Assembly (NCBI RefSeq): GCF_030445035.2
Contig: NC_080682.1
Span: forward strand, 35,260,770 to 35,324,769
Length of the DNA: 64,000 nt
Reading direction: 5' to 3'
DNA from: Dasypus novemcinctus
Lineage: Eukaryota > Chordata > Mammalia > Cingulata > Dasypodidae
A program made the translations under genes and the position numbers. Below, in pieces: positions 44,538-57,345 of this stretch (its first letter is position 1; each line of letters opens with the position of its first letter). The notes below the pieces were generated by a model. The model was given only the letters and a program-made list of their open reading frames with translations, did no database searches and was not told the origin of the DNA.

Positions 44538-47157
44538 AAAAACACATTTTACTTTGATTAAAGTCAAGAATGAAGTCCCAGTTTTGTTGAAATGTAGGAC
44601 AAGGTCATGTTTCCTTTCTGTTTCTCACTCCTGATCTTTTGCCAAAATCATTTTACTCTAAAGGAAAATCTGTTGGAATCTCACCAATAAAATTTCAGCA
44701 AATATATTAGTCACAAAATAAGGTTCTTTTTTTACTCATATAATATGAGTAAATAATACTTCATGATCATAGAAAAATTGATTTCAGTGTTGGTTAATGA
44801 TAATTTTGCTATATTAAGCAGATCACTTAAGGTGGCATTTACATAGTAATTCTCCAATTAATCTGTTATTTGACTTAAACCCTAATGTGAAATAAATTGA
44901 TGCTGTACTTTTTAATCTCCAAAAATATCTCTCTAAGTATCAATAAAGTTTTGATGAATTGAAGTATTGTACTTCCCAAACTCATCAAATATAAAATATA
45001 TTATTTTGTAAGTTCTTTATCGATACCAACAAATTCTCTACTGAAATTGGAATATAAAGTTTTTCTTTGATTTTATTTTGATTAATTATTGCCTGAGTCC
45101 TAAGAAACATTTGATGTAATTATATGCAGAAGAAATGGGCTTCTGGCAATTAATATAATTATAAAATATTTATTATTTTCAGCACTGCTTTGTACTTTCT
45201 TCTCTCATATAACTATTAATAAAATTAAAAAAACAATACACTAAAATAATAAAACAGGTTGCAGAAACATTTTTATACTAAATATAGTTATACATTTGAT
45301 ATGTCTGTGAATTAGATGACACTGACAAACCTGAATGAAGAAACTCCACCAGGTATTTTCTTGAGATGCTTCAAAAGTACCCATTCATCAGCTGGTGCAT
45401 GCACCTGGAATGAAATATTTATGGAGCACTAACCAATATAGAACACATTAAATCCTTGGTTTTGCAAAATGCTAATCATGCATAAGTCAAGGTATATCAT
45501 AAATACGTAATTATAAAATCAGGATGTTACTGAAAATACACTATGAGGAAAAGTAGATATACATGTACTAGGCAATATATAACAAAAAATTGAAAGTAAA
45601 TATATGTAAAGATGAACATATATGAATGATTTAATTTTCTTCTTTGAATTTGTTGCATTCTAATTTCAGTGCAATGAATCAGTTTTACTTCCATATTAGT
45701 GTCGTACTTTTAAATACAAAAATGTTTCATTGTGAAAAATGTGCTTTTATATATCTGTGATTAATGTCCTGGACTTTCAGCCACAGTGTAATTATGTATT
45801 TCTCTAAAAATACCGTCTCTGTTATTTAATCAAAAAATTAATTCATCATAAAGGAATATTTAAAAATTCCTGTTCCAATTTTACAGCTTCTAAGGGAGAT
45901 GTAGCTCTCTGGTACAAACCTAACATGGATGCATTTGTTCTTGAACTTTTTTCCTTGGAAGTATGCCAAGGAATCTTCCTTGAAATTGGTCCCAGGGATG
46001 AATGGATGTTCATTATTAACAACCCTCAATATAAGAGATGTTGTGGTATTATCAGGGTAAAATGCAAGGGATTCACATTCTCTGAGTTGATGTAATTTAA
46101 CTCAGAATAAAACAAAAATGCATACAGAAATGTTTAAAAATAATTTATCTTAAAGGAGGGAATATCACCGAAATGTTAGTTACCCTAAACGGTTTACATA
46201 TTTTATTTTGGAAACAATTGTGAGACTGACAAATTTCTGGACAGAAATAATACCAGAAAAAGTTTTTCACCAACGTTAGCTCATGGTAAGCATTATTCTC
46301 AAAGTTAGAATTTTATTTCAGAACCAATAAAATGTGGAATTATTAGAGGAATATATGTATATATACACATGATATCATTTGACTTTAGTTAAGTCTAAAT
46401 TTGTAGAATGGAAATATAGAATTCATAGAAAGAAGGTTCATGTGTAAATAATGCACATACTTGAAAATATGAATTATGGAAGAAATTTTATTTTAAATTT
46501 CAAATAATAACAACAAATCTTCTAAATATTAATATTAATAGACGTTCTATAATTTTTAATATATCCCAGTAAAGTCACCTAAGGTTTAATTTCTGATCTC
46601 TTATTTGTATTAAATAATATTAGATACAATAATTGATCAGTAAATGATGCATAATAGGTCTCTATTATTTTTTATTATGTAACTAGCTTTTCTTGTTGTA
46701 CTGAATTTAAATATAAATAGGAATGTAGTATTATGAGCATGCTTTCTGGACTCATCATATCTTGGCAGAACTCCATAGCCAGCAACTAATTGGTCTGACA
46801 CTGGATAATTTACTTAATTCCTGTGCCCTTTTTATCATCTAAAAATATGTATAATATTAGTACATGTGTAATATTTGCATCTGCATAAATGTGTTTATAA
46901 AATGAAGTATTTATAACACTGTCAGTTTCATTCTAATTATGCAGTATGTATGTATGAGATACTCTATTATAAACTCAATTAATGAAATATAATTTATTCA
47001 CATTTGGCAGTCAAACTAATACTTTTTCATATATTTTGCAAACAATTCATTATTCTAAGTTTCTAAAAGCACTAAACTAATTTAAAGACAAGCCAGATCA
47101 TTTACACACACACACACAAACCTTTTTGAAGTTATTTGTATTAAGTATTAACTTTGG
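44538..47157. other. Unassigned region upstream of the OR gene
   Basis: I recognise no repeat family or coding exon in these 2.6 kb of AT-rich DNA except a short (CA)8 at about 47,105-47,120. OR genes often have one or more small untranslated exons and a promoter within several kb upstream, and this is where they would lie. No frame here is convincing. Confidence 0.5.
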
Positions 47158-47175
47158 TTTCTCAACAATTTACAG
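47155..47175 (+). promoter_or_regulatory. Probable 3' splice acceptor before the OR coding exon
   Basis: A pyrimidine-rich stretch ends in TTTACAG, with AG at 47,174-47,175, 12 bases before the OR start codon. OR coding exons are usually intronless but joined to upstream untranslated exons by an acceptor just ahead of the ATG, and this site fits that arrangement. Confidence 0.6.
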
Positions 47176-47187
47176 AAATTGAGCAAG

Positions 47188-48114
47188 ATGGGCAATAGGA
47201 ATTACACAAATGTACCTTATTTCATCCTTATGGGGTTGACAGAATCTGAAGAGATCGGGCAGGTCCTCTTCATGCTGTTTCTCCTGATATACCTGATTAC
47301 CCTGCTGGGGAATGCAGGGATGATACTGATAATTCACCTGGATCTCCAACTTCACACCCCTATGTATTTTTTTCTCAGTCACCTGTCATTCCTTGATCTC
47401 AGTTATTCATCAGTCTTCACTCCTAAAACCTTGGGGAACTTACTGACTTCCAACAAGCATATTTCATTCACCAGCTGCTTCACCCAGATGTATTTTTTTA
47501 TTTTCTTGGCTGCCACTGAATGTTTCCTTCTCTCTTCAATGGCCTATGACCGCTATGTAGCTATTTGCAACCCTCTTCACTACCCAATTGTTATGTCCAC
47601 CAGACTCTGCTGCACACTTATCTCTGGGTCCTACGTGACTGGCTTTACTGAATCATTAGTTGTTGTTCTTTGCATGAACAGTTTGCGTTTCTGCAAGTCC
47701 AATGTAATCTATCACTTTTTCTGTGACACAACCCCAATTTTAGCCCTGTCCTGTACTGACACTCGAGATGCTGAAATCATGATATTCATATTTGCTGGTT
47801 CCTCTCTCATGGTGTCTCTTATCGCAATCTCTGCTTCTTATGGGTCTATTCTGTCTACTATCCTGAAAATTAATTCCACCTCAGGAAAGTGCAAAGCCTT
47901 CTCTACTTGTGCCTCCCACCTCCTGGGTGTCACCATCTTTTACAGCACCCTGATTTTTAGTTATTTAAAACCAAAGAAGTCCTACTCCTTGGGAAAGGAT
48001 CAAGTGGCATCTGTGTTTTATACTATGGTGATCCCCATGCTGAATCCACTCATTTACAGTCTTAGGAACAAAGAAGTGAAAAATGCTTTCATTAGATTCA
48101 TGCTGAAAAAATAG
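47188..48114 (+). CDS. Olfactory receptor, class II, intact (308 aa)
   Basis: A G-protein-coupled odorant receptor of the sensory neuron membrane, signalling through Golf. The coding exon is single and of normal length. ATG at 47,188 is chosen because it has A at -3 and G at +4 and matches the usual OR N-terminus; the upstream in-frame TTG is not a start. Motifs: N-glycosylation site NYT (5-7), GN in TM1 (41-42), LHTPMYFFL (55-63), Cys97 before TM3 for the disulfide to loop 2, [15 protein letters not shown] (118-132), SY in TM5 (217-218), KAFSTCASH (236-244), [12 protein letters not shown] (283-294). Seven membrane segments lie near 24-48, 57-79, 97-119, 140-162, 196-226, 237-260 and 272-291. 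The motifs look most like families 5 and 8, but I do not assign a symbol. Confidence 0.96.
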   Translation: MGNRNYTNVPYFILMGLTESEEIGQVLFMLFLLIYLITLLGNAGMILIIHLDLQLHTPMYFFLSHLSFLDLSYSSVFTPKTLGNLLTSNKHISFTSCFTQMYFFIFLAATECFLLSSMAYDRYVAICNPLHYPIVMSTRLCCTLISGSYVTGFTESLVVVLCMNSLRFCKSNVIYHFFCDTTPILALSCTDTRDAEIMIFIFAGSSLMVSLIAISASYGSILSTILKINSTSGKCKAFSTCASHLLGVTIFYSTLIFSYLKPKKSYSLGKDQVASVFYTMVIPMLNPLIYSLRNKEVKNAFIRFMLKK

Positions 48115-49495
48115 GTAAGATTCCAGACAATTTAATGACAGACACTGACTATTTAACTTCACTTTTCTTTCTTTCCTATTGGATATTTATTTGGCCTCTC
48201 TCTAAATACTACAAAATCCTTTAGTTTGCAATTCTTTCAAACCATCTTTTACCTAACCACACATGATCTGAAACATTGCCAAGAGTACTTTTTGAGTAAT
48301 CTACAGAGTAATTGGAAATCACAAAATATGTGTTAAATACATGGTCTGAATATACACGTTTAAAGGCAAAGAATGTAAAACATAAATGTGGTGCCATCTT
48401 TCAAAATATAACATTAAATACCCATGCATGTTCCAAATTCACAGAATTCTAATATAGAGAGCATTTACATAGTTATTCCACATTTTCTTTGGCGAAGAAA
48501 TATAGGACAATGATTAAAGAGTGCTGCTTGGAACTGGACATTCCAGGGTATAAATTCCAGTTCTGCTTATTAAAAAAAAAAAAAAACCTGCATGATACTA
48601 AGTAAGATTGTGAAACTTTAAATATCATTTTCCTCAACTGTACAAGGAAAATAATTCTAAATCAATTTAATTATTTTAAAGATTAAATCTGATGAGTAAA
48701 GGAAGGAGTTTAATGCAGTACTAATAAATCATGGCAATCCTCTAAATACATACATTATTGACAATTTTTAACACAGTGAATTTTGCTAAGAAAATATTCA
48801 CTGGTTTTATAACTACTTTTGGTTGATATTATTGATTAACAAACAGCTAAAAAAGAATACAGCACTTCAAATATTTGGTCTTATACCAAGTAAAATATTG
48901 TGAGTAAAATATTTTAAAAATATATATACTACCATGAAGAAAATTTGGAAAATGTATTCAAATGTTAAAGAAAAAGAAATATGAAAACCATTATTGATGG
49001 ATTAAACTTACATATGGGTAAGTATATATTACTTAAAATACAAATTTTTTGCCATTTTCTATTTCTAGCTTGCATCTTTTAGTTTCCAATTATCACCAAA
49101 ACCTTTGGTAATTCCCTTGTCTTTCATTTAAACTTGGGAGAGGAATGGTTTTTTGATACAGGAACAAAATCAAGAATCTCATCTTGCAGTATTTTAAGCT
49201 CTAAACCTTTGTAACTTCATCAGGTTATATATCTGGATGAAGTGATATCTCTTTTTTGACTATCTGATAACATTTTATAAACTTCACAATTCTGTAATGT
49301 GTGACAAGTTTCATTAATTAGTATTTCTGTGTTTAATGTTACTGTGGTTAAAAAATCATTGCCATTCTCCTGATTTGTATAATTGTCAATGTTATTTAAA
49401 AATAAAATATTGATTGAAATTCTTTTCTCATTGTTAATTAATACAAATATTGTAGTGATCCATAAAATTTATTCAGGTAGGTTCTTAAAATTTCC
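48115..49495. other. Unassigned 3' flank of the OR gene
   Basis: AT-rich, presumably containing the OR 3' UTR. No repeat or coding exon recognised. The bases right after the stop (TAG|GTAAGA) look like a splice donor; no evidence of use. Confidence 0.5.
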
Positions 49496-49514
49496 TTTAA
49501 AAATTCCTCTACTT

Positions 49515-49893
49515 GGGGGTGGACATGGCCCAGTGATTAGGGCATCTGTCTACCACATTGACCCATGTGGAGTTGGACCATTCGCAGTGCTGATGCGTGC
49601 AAGGAGTGCCCTGCCACGCAGGGGTGTCCCCTGCGTAGGGGAACCCCATGTGCAAGGAGTGTACCCCATAAGGAGAGCCGCCCAGCATGAAAGAGAGTGC
49701 AGCCTGCCCAAGAATGGTGCCGCACACATGGAGAGCTGACACAACAAGATGACGCAACAAAAAGAAACACAAATTCCCATGCCGCTGACAACAACAGAAG
49801 CGGACAAAGAAGACACAGCAAATAGACACAGAGAATAGACAACCGGGGTGGGGGGAAGGGGAGAGAAATAAAGAAATAAGTAAATCTTTTAAA
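49515..49893 (+). mobile_element. DAS-III SINE
   Basis: The head GGGGGTGGACATGGCCCAG is followed by the standard body ('aaggagtgtaccccataag', 'gcctgcccaagaatggtgcc') and a tail with 'gagagaaataaagaaat'. Direct repeats AAAAATTCCTCTAC and AAAAATCCCTCTAC flank it at about 49,498-49,511 and 49,893-49,907. The overlapping 88-126-codon frames on both strands are SINE artefacts that recur in all copies. Confidence 0.93.
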
Positions 49894-49907
49894 AAAAATC
49901 CCTCTAC

Positions 49908-50965
<1,058 letters not shown>

Positions 50966-51250
50966 TATTAAATGTGTTGGTATTGGTTTAAAGAAAAATC
51001 ATATATAATATTCAACATTTCATTAAACCCTTCCTATTATTAAGCCTTGCATTAATATGGTACTTTGTGACAACTGATGAAAGAACATTCTTTATAATTG
51101 TACTATTAACTATAGTTCATGGTTACATTAAGGTCCAGTGTTTGTGGTATAAACCCATTTTTTAAAAATTATTATAGTAATTTATATGTAATCTAAAACT
51201 TTCCCTTTTAACTACACTCAAAATCCTTTTTGTTCATATTGCTATGTCAA
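50966..51250 (-). mobile_element. L1 3' UTR (minus strand)
   Basis: The complement of an old L1 3' UTR: 'gttcatggttacattaagg', 'tatgtaatctaaaactttcc' and 'aactacactcaaaatcc'. The (CTTT)n tract may have grown from its A-rich tail, which would lie at exactly this end. A DAS SINE follows. Confidence 0.6.
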
Positions 51251-51261
51251 AGTTCTACGTT

Positions 51262-51512
51262 TTCTTTTTATCGCCCCCATTTGCAACTTGCTTGCTGTCT
51301 GCTCTCTGTTCATTTGCTGTGCATTCTTCTGTGTCTGCTTGTCTCCCTTCTTTTTGTTGTTGTTGTGTCAACTTGCTGCACCAGCTCTCCATGGGCACAG
51401 GGTAGACCTTCAGCTCTCCATGGGTGTAGGCCAACTTGCCTTCACAAGGAGGCCGTGGGATGCAAACCCATATGGTAGACAGGAGCCCAATCGATTGACC
51501 ACACCTGCTTCC
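51262..51512 (-). mobile_element. DAS-type SINE (shorter family)
   Basis: On the minus strand the head reads GGGAAGCAGGTGTGGTCAAT and the body contains 'gagagctg' twice and 'acacagaagaatgcac'. Its right flank AAAGTTCCATGT matches AAAGTTCTACGT to the left (about 51,249-51,260), a target duplication with two differences. Frames inside are artefacts. Confidence 0.87.
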
Positions 51513-51529
51513 CAAAGTTCCATGTATTT

Positions 51530-52770
51530 TAAAACTTCATTTATTTAAATAATATAAATGAAAAAGACTGAATTAAGAGTTTAGGCACGTGGGCTTTGTT
51601 TTTTGATTTGTCACTTGAATTTTATCTTCCTAGGGTCCTTCACCATTCATGGACCTAAAAGTTGATGTCTTCCCTTATATTTAGAAATATTTATTTCTTC
51701 TTATGTACTGTCTCTCAATTCGTGTGGTAGTACTTTAGCTATATGTATATTATACCATTTGGTATTGTTCCAGAGCTCTTGGATACTTTTCCTTAGACTT
51801 TATTTTTTCTTTAAAATTATTTCCTGTTTTTTTAATTCCTATTGACTTATCAAGTTTACTGATATTTTCCTCATCTGTATTGACACTACTGATTATCTTG
51901 TTGATGGAATATTTTTGTTCTTATGTTGCACATGTGCATTTGCTTTGTAAAAGTTTATTTCTAGTATTTCATTGGACACTACCTAATAGTTTCCATTTCT
52001 ATCATGCAGTTTCTCATTCTATCTGATTATGTTGTCTATCTTCTTTTCCACTGGATCTTTTAACCCAGTAATTGTCAATATTCTTTAGTAAAAAACCACC
52101 AAGATAAAGTGTGATTGAACAATTTGGTTTTATTTATTTATTCAATTATCATTGAAATGAGCAAGAACATGCCCTTGGGAAATGTACCATTTCTAAGGGG
52201 GTTTTAGAAATAATCTATAATGGGATTTAGTTGTTGGTTGTGTATCTAGGAAGAGGGTATGAAATGCATTCATTTGTACATTATCAGAAAGCAGGAGCAG
52301 TTCTATGATTATCTCAATAAATTTTATTTGTCATTTGGCAGACTAAAGTAAGTATAAAGCTATAATTGGTAGAGAAATATAAATTTAATGAGAGGAGGTA
52401 GAGAATATTTGGTATTTTGAAGGTCACACAGTACTCTTTCCTGAAAATATCCCAGACTATACCAGTCTTTCTCATGAGCACGTGGTAGAGACCAGCAGAG
52501 AAGATGAGTGAATGCAAACCCTTTAATTCTACAGCTCCATGCATTTCCCAAATGACACTCTAGCCTAGACTTGACTTTAACAATTCTGTAACATTTATTT
52601 TTGTTATTCCCATTTTCTTGCCCCTGGACACACCTTTCTCCAAAACTCTGTCAAAAGTGAATCAAGTCATTTGTCTTGAGTGTCTTGACCGTACTTTTTA
52701 TTCAATTTCTTGGATGTTTTCATCCTTATCTTTCTGTTTGGCACACTTTAAACTTATGATTTTGTAGTTT
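51530..52770. other. Unassigned AT-rich DNA
   Basis: Possibly old L1 ORF2 in reverse in its first half (51,780-52,080), but the resemblance is weak. No gene seen. Confidence 0.4.
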
Positions 52771-52774
52771 AATG

Positions 52775-53400
52775 GGTTTTTTAAAACAATTTTATTCACA
52801 TGTTTCACTATCCATCCAAAATGTATGATAAATGACTCTCAGTATAATAAGAGAGTTGTACATTTATCACTGCAATCAATTTTAGAACATTTTCATTAAT
52901 CTAAAAAGACAACTAATTAATCTAAAGATGTTAATCTAAAAGACAACTTTCATACACTTTATGCCCTCTCTTATTGAACTTTAGAATTGATATAGTACTT
53001 CTCTGTAATAATAAACTTTAATTTTTTTAGAGAAGTGTTAGATTTACAGAAAAATTACACCAAAATATAGGGAATTCCCATACAAGCCCCCTAACACCCA
53101 GACACATCATTTCCACTATTATTAACACCTTGCATTAGTGTGGTATATTTCTTATAACTGAATAACAAATATTAAAACATTGCTGCTAACCAATGTCTAT
53201 AGTTTGGTCCTTACTTTGTGCTATACAGTTTCTCAGCTTTGACAATTATATAATATAACTTTTCCATCATTGCAATACCATACCAATTAATTTCACTGCC
53301 TGAAAAATGCCCTGTATTCCACCTATTCATTCCTCTCCTTCCCTTCTGAACGTCTGGCAACTACTATCTTTATATCAATGTTACACAGTTTTCTTTTAAC
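52775..53400 (-). mobile_element. L1 3' UTR (minus strand)
   Basis: Two blocks of old L1 3' UTR in reverse: 'ttttattcacatgtttcac' with 'atccaaaatgtatgat', then 'agatttacagaaaaattac' and 'attcccatacaagccccc' with 'acaccttgcattagtgtgg'. They may be one L1 or two tandem ends. Confidence 0.7.
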
Positions 53401-53639
53401 ACAAGATAATAACTACAATAACAATAAATCTACTTCGTCTTTGGTTACAGTACCCAAAATCTTGAGGGATTTTGGGTAACGTCCACTCTGACAGATACAA
53501 GTTGCAAAATGACTTAGAAATTATGAAACAAATGGAAGGAATTGTTTACTTTGCAATTATTGATACTTCTTGTTTTTTGAAATGGGACTTGTCCATCACC
53601 ATCATTTTATTAGTTTTCCAGGTCAAGCTCAAAAAACGA

Positions 53640-54600
53640 GAGTAGGTGTAGGCTACAACTCTGCTGGGATTCAGGGTTCATGCAGCTTATGAACAATCCA
53701 ATGATTTAAGTACCATAAAGATATATTTAATAGGTACTTTGAGAATTACAGTATTAAATAAAAGCAGTAGAAGAATCATGATTTCGAGAATTATAAATGA
53801 GTATGTTTACTGAGAAAATAGATTATTATATATTCCCAACCACGCCCACGGAGGGTGTGTTGAGTTCATGAGACTATTTGACTTGTCTCTGGTATCTGAT
53901 GTACCCAGAGCCCTAAAGAGTACTCTTGTTTGAGGCTTTGTTTACTGAGGTAATTATTAAAATCTGCCAGAGACTTGAACAAGCATAACCTCGGAATGAC
54001 CTCCCAACCCGCAATCTCTTAACCATGGACACTTCTTTTATTTAATATTTCTCCGTTTTGATCAAGCTCATTTTTCAAATGCATCATTCATTACCACTTG
54101 ATAATAAATCCTCAGTGCCACAGAAGCTTATCTCTGGGAGTCATGTCTTACATTGGGGGGAAGGTAGTGAGTTCTTTTGCTGAGTATGGTTTAGAGAGAG
54201 ACGATATTTGAGTAACAAAGAGGTTTTCAGTAGATTCCTCTTATTTATTAATTATACTTAGGCTAAGTTTCACTTTAAAAGAACAATGTTCAAGTATAAG
54301 CGTTAAGATCAAGGGCTTGGCATATTGGCCTGTTTGTTTTTTCTTTTCTTTCACTTAGCAAAGGATTTTATTTGCCAATCTCCCCACAAAAAACAAAATT
54401 CAAAAATAACCACTCACTGCAAGAACAGTTATATAAGAAAACATTTTAAATCATCCTTTCTTCTCTATCCAAGCTGTGCTCTTTTATGTATATCACATTT
54501 TAGAGCAAGCTCATGCATAGAAATTCTGTGTGTGAAGGTCACATGGCACTTTTTATATAAGCTCCCACTTTCTGATGTTCTTACCCGTCAGTCAAGTGGT
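53640..54600 (-). repeat. Family C front portion, reverse orientation
   Basis: The complement matches 3,440-3,640: 'aggctaagtttcactttaaaa' here corresponds to 'ttttaaagtgaaacttagcct' there, and 'gggagtcatgtcttac' with 'aaggtagtgagttc' corresponds to the 'ggaaaggtagtgcattt' complement. It is securely recognisable at about 54,120-54,320; the outer limits are approximate. Confidence 0.6.
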
Positions 54601-56904
54601 ATCTTTTTTTGGCTTTTTTTTTTTATAGATATTTATTGCAAAAGTTTCTCTTATTATTAGCAAAATACATTTAAAAATCCCCCCTCCCACTCTTCCCACA
54701 TCATTTGAAAAATTTTGTACAGAATAAAAATTCCCCACACAGTTATGGTTAAACCACTGAATGTTGAAGAGTATCTGATTTACTCTAAGTTCTTGCATTC
54801 TTTACTTCGGCATTTACAGGAAAATTTGAATCTCAAGTTCTATTGGCCCCAAAGCAAAACAGACTTTCTCAAACATCAATTAGACTTGTTGATCAAAAGC
54901 CCTGGAATTACCTTTCAGTCTCAAAGAGAGAATATATTTTAGTTAGAGCCAGGAGAGTACTGAGAAATATGAACAGAACAGAAAGCTGGTGAAGGCACAG
55001 AGTAAAGAATCCAAAGAAATTTTCACTGAGTAATTTTCACTGAGTAAGCCAATAATGTAGAAACCTAAAGATCTTGGCTGTGATCACACTAAGAAGTTTA
55101 TTATGGAATTGCTTCAGAAAACATGTGTGACAGATAGCATATTCTGGCTCATTGTGTTAAGTGAGCAATTCCAGCACAAACTTCCTGGAGAAATTTAAGG
55201 CTGGGGAGTGTAGCAGATGTATTTCTTGCCCTGTCGGAGCTCTTTGGTGCAGATGCCTCTAGGAAAAAGTTTGGAATGGATGTTTGGAAGGACCATCTTA
55301 CAGACTACATACATCTAATCAACTGGGATAGTTTCATACCACCAGAAGGAAAGAGATATCTACTCTCAGAATCTCACTAAATTTCCTTTCAGTGGTAGTT
55401 GGGTAGAAGATCCTTATCAAAAATAAACACCAAATAAATTGTCATAGGCATGCCCTTTTCATCCTTTTCTGCTGGAATTAGTATTCCCAACAAGATGAGA
55501 AGGTTCCAATTCCTGTTATTGATGATGGGCAAGGTAATGTTTCTGTGGGCCCATCATCATTGTACACAGTGATATCCTTGCTCCAGGCCAGGTGGTTTTC
55601 CAATTGTCTATTGAAAGGTCAGGCATCTTAATATTCCTCGTGGCAAATTCTTGTGAAAGTTTTGCAACTCTGCCAAGCTGCATGGTGCACACTGGGGGGA
55701 AATCCCAGGAGTAAGAGAAGATAAGGCCCCATGAGTGGAAATAGCTTAGATTGTGGAGTCAGAAAAATTTTGGCTTGTATTATGGTTCTGCTAGTAATGA
55801 ACTGTTTGGCTTTGGTGAAGTTATATGCCCAACTGGACATCAGTTTTCTCACCTTAAGATTAGGACAACTTATATAATTTGCATATTGCTATGTAGACTA
55901 TGTAAGGTGATATACAAAAAAACTCCTTATTCCTATTTGCCACTTAATAATATGTTGTTGCTGCTATTAGAGCTTTCCTTCTTCATAAGCTCAGTAATGA
56001 AGTGTTGCAGCCACTTGTTTCTAAAGACAAGAATTGATGAAATGATTATTTTTGAACCTTATACATGCATCATGTTTAATTTCAGGATCTTCTATACTTT
56101 AATCTTTCTAAACTGTGTCTCTTCTTAAAGTGAGATCAGATGCACATAATTACAACCATTTTAATAGGACTGAAATATCAGTTAAGAGAACTACTCCTTT
56201 GAGGAGCAGATTGGATGAAAAGGCTAAACCCCAAAATAATTTTTTATTGAATTCAGATCCTTATAGTGATGGAAATAATTTCTCTAGTGTACCTGATTAT
56301 TATAAAATATACCTTTATTTGTAAAACCACATCTAGCTCTACAGAAAATATCAGAAATACCAAGAGAAGCCAGGTTATTTTATCGCCAAGAATATCATGG
56401 TAATTTAAGCAAAATAAAGAATTTTTTTGCTGACATATCCAAAATAAGAATGTGAAGACAAAGATAAATTTTTTTGATCCTTAATAGAATATTGGGATTC
56501 ATTGTGTGCAATCTCAATAGAATGATATTGTAGTATATATTCCGTGACAAACAAAAAGCAAATAAACTTCAAGAAGAAATATTTAGCTTCTGGTTTTACC
56601 CGTTCATAATTCAATGCTTGGAAGAAAAAAAACTGATTTTATAATTCCAATAATTTTGTTTTATTTAAATAAAATTGGGAGTTATATTTCAATTGAATGT
56701 ATTCTACATATATGTACAATATATAGTAAGCAATTTAATATAATATTTTAGTGCATCTCATAAATATGCCTTCTGCAGTAACAATGTTCCTGAAGTAGAA
56801 TATGATATACCTGAAAATTTTTGTCTATCTTATTTCTTGGTTTGGAAAGACGAAGTTACTTTTCCAAGCTCAACTGTCATTTTGGTATCATCTGAGATTT
56901 AATA
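54601..56904. other. Unassigned region, no gene supported
   Basis: Mixed AT-rich DNA. The stretch 55,180-55,620 has higher GC and could be a decayed exon or processed fragment, but neither strand gives a recognisable protein. Frames such as 55,751-56,128 (125 codons) have no motif and no signs of selection that I can see. Confidence 0.45.
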
Positions 56905-57345
56905 CTTAATTTAGAGGCTGTTAATCTGTTTCAATTGTTTCAGATATGGTTGTGAGGTGTAGAATTTTAATGTTGTTGAAATTTGGGGGGTGTATATTAG
57001 TCAAGATGTGTTATGTAGTGGATTCATTTAGTAGACTACCTTTTGATTTTTTTTGAAAATTTACTAGCATATTTTTATTTCCTTTGACTGTATGTCTTTT
57101 ATCCTCCTATTTCCTGTTTTGTTCCTTGATTTAGAGGCTGTTAATCTTTCACAATTGTTTCAGGTATGGTTGTGAAGTATAGAATTGTAATGTTGTTGAA
57201 ATTTTTGTGGTGTATGTTAGTCAAGATGTGTTATGTAATGGATTCTTTTAGCAGACTACATTTTCATTTTTTTAGAAAATTTCTTGCATATTTTTATTTC
57301 CTTTGACTGTGCTTCTTATCTTCCTATTTCCTGTGCTGTCCCTGA
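56905..57345. repeat. 220-bp tandem duplication
   Basis: Two adjacent copies, each starting TTAGAGGCTGTTAATCT, begin at 56,911 and 57,131. They align along their whole length at roughly 85-90% by eye, with small gaps in T runs. The sequence is not one of the repeat families in this window. Confidence 0.9.

Noticed and set aside
55180-55620. Higher-GC stretch considered as a processed pseudogene
   Set aside because: No poly(A) tail, target duplication or recognisable protein on either strand, so it was left unassigned.
55751-56128. 125-codon frame, hydrophobic with several Cys
   Set aside because: No domain, signal peptide layout or family I recognise; a frame this long is not rare in AT-rich DNA over 64 kb.
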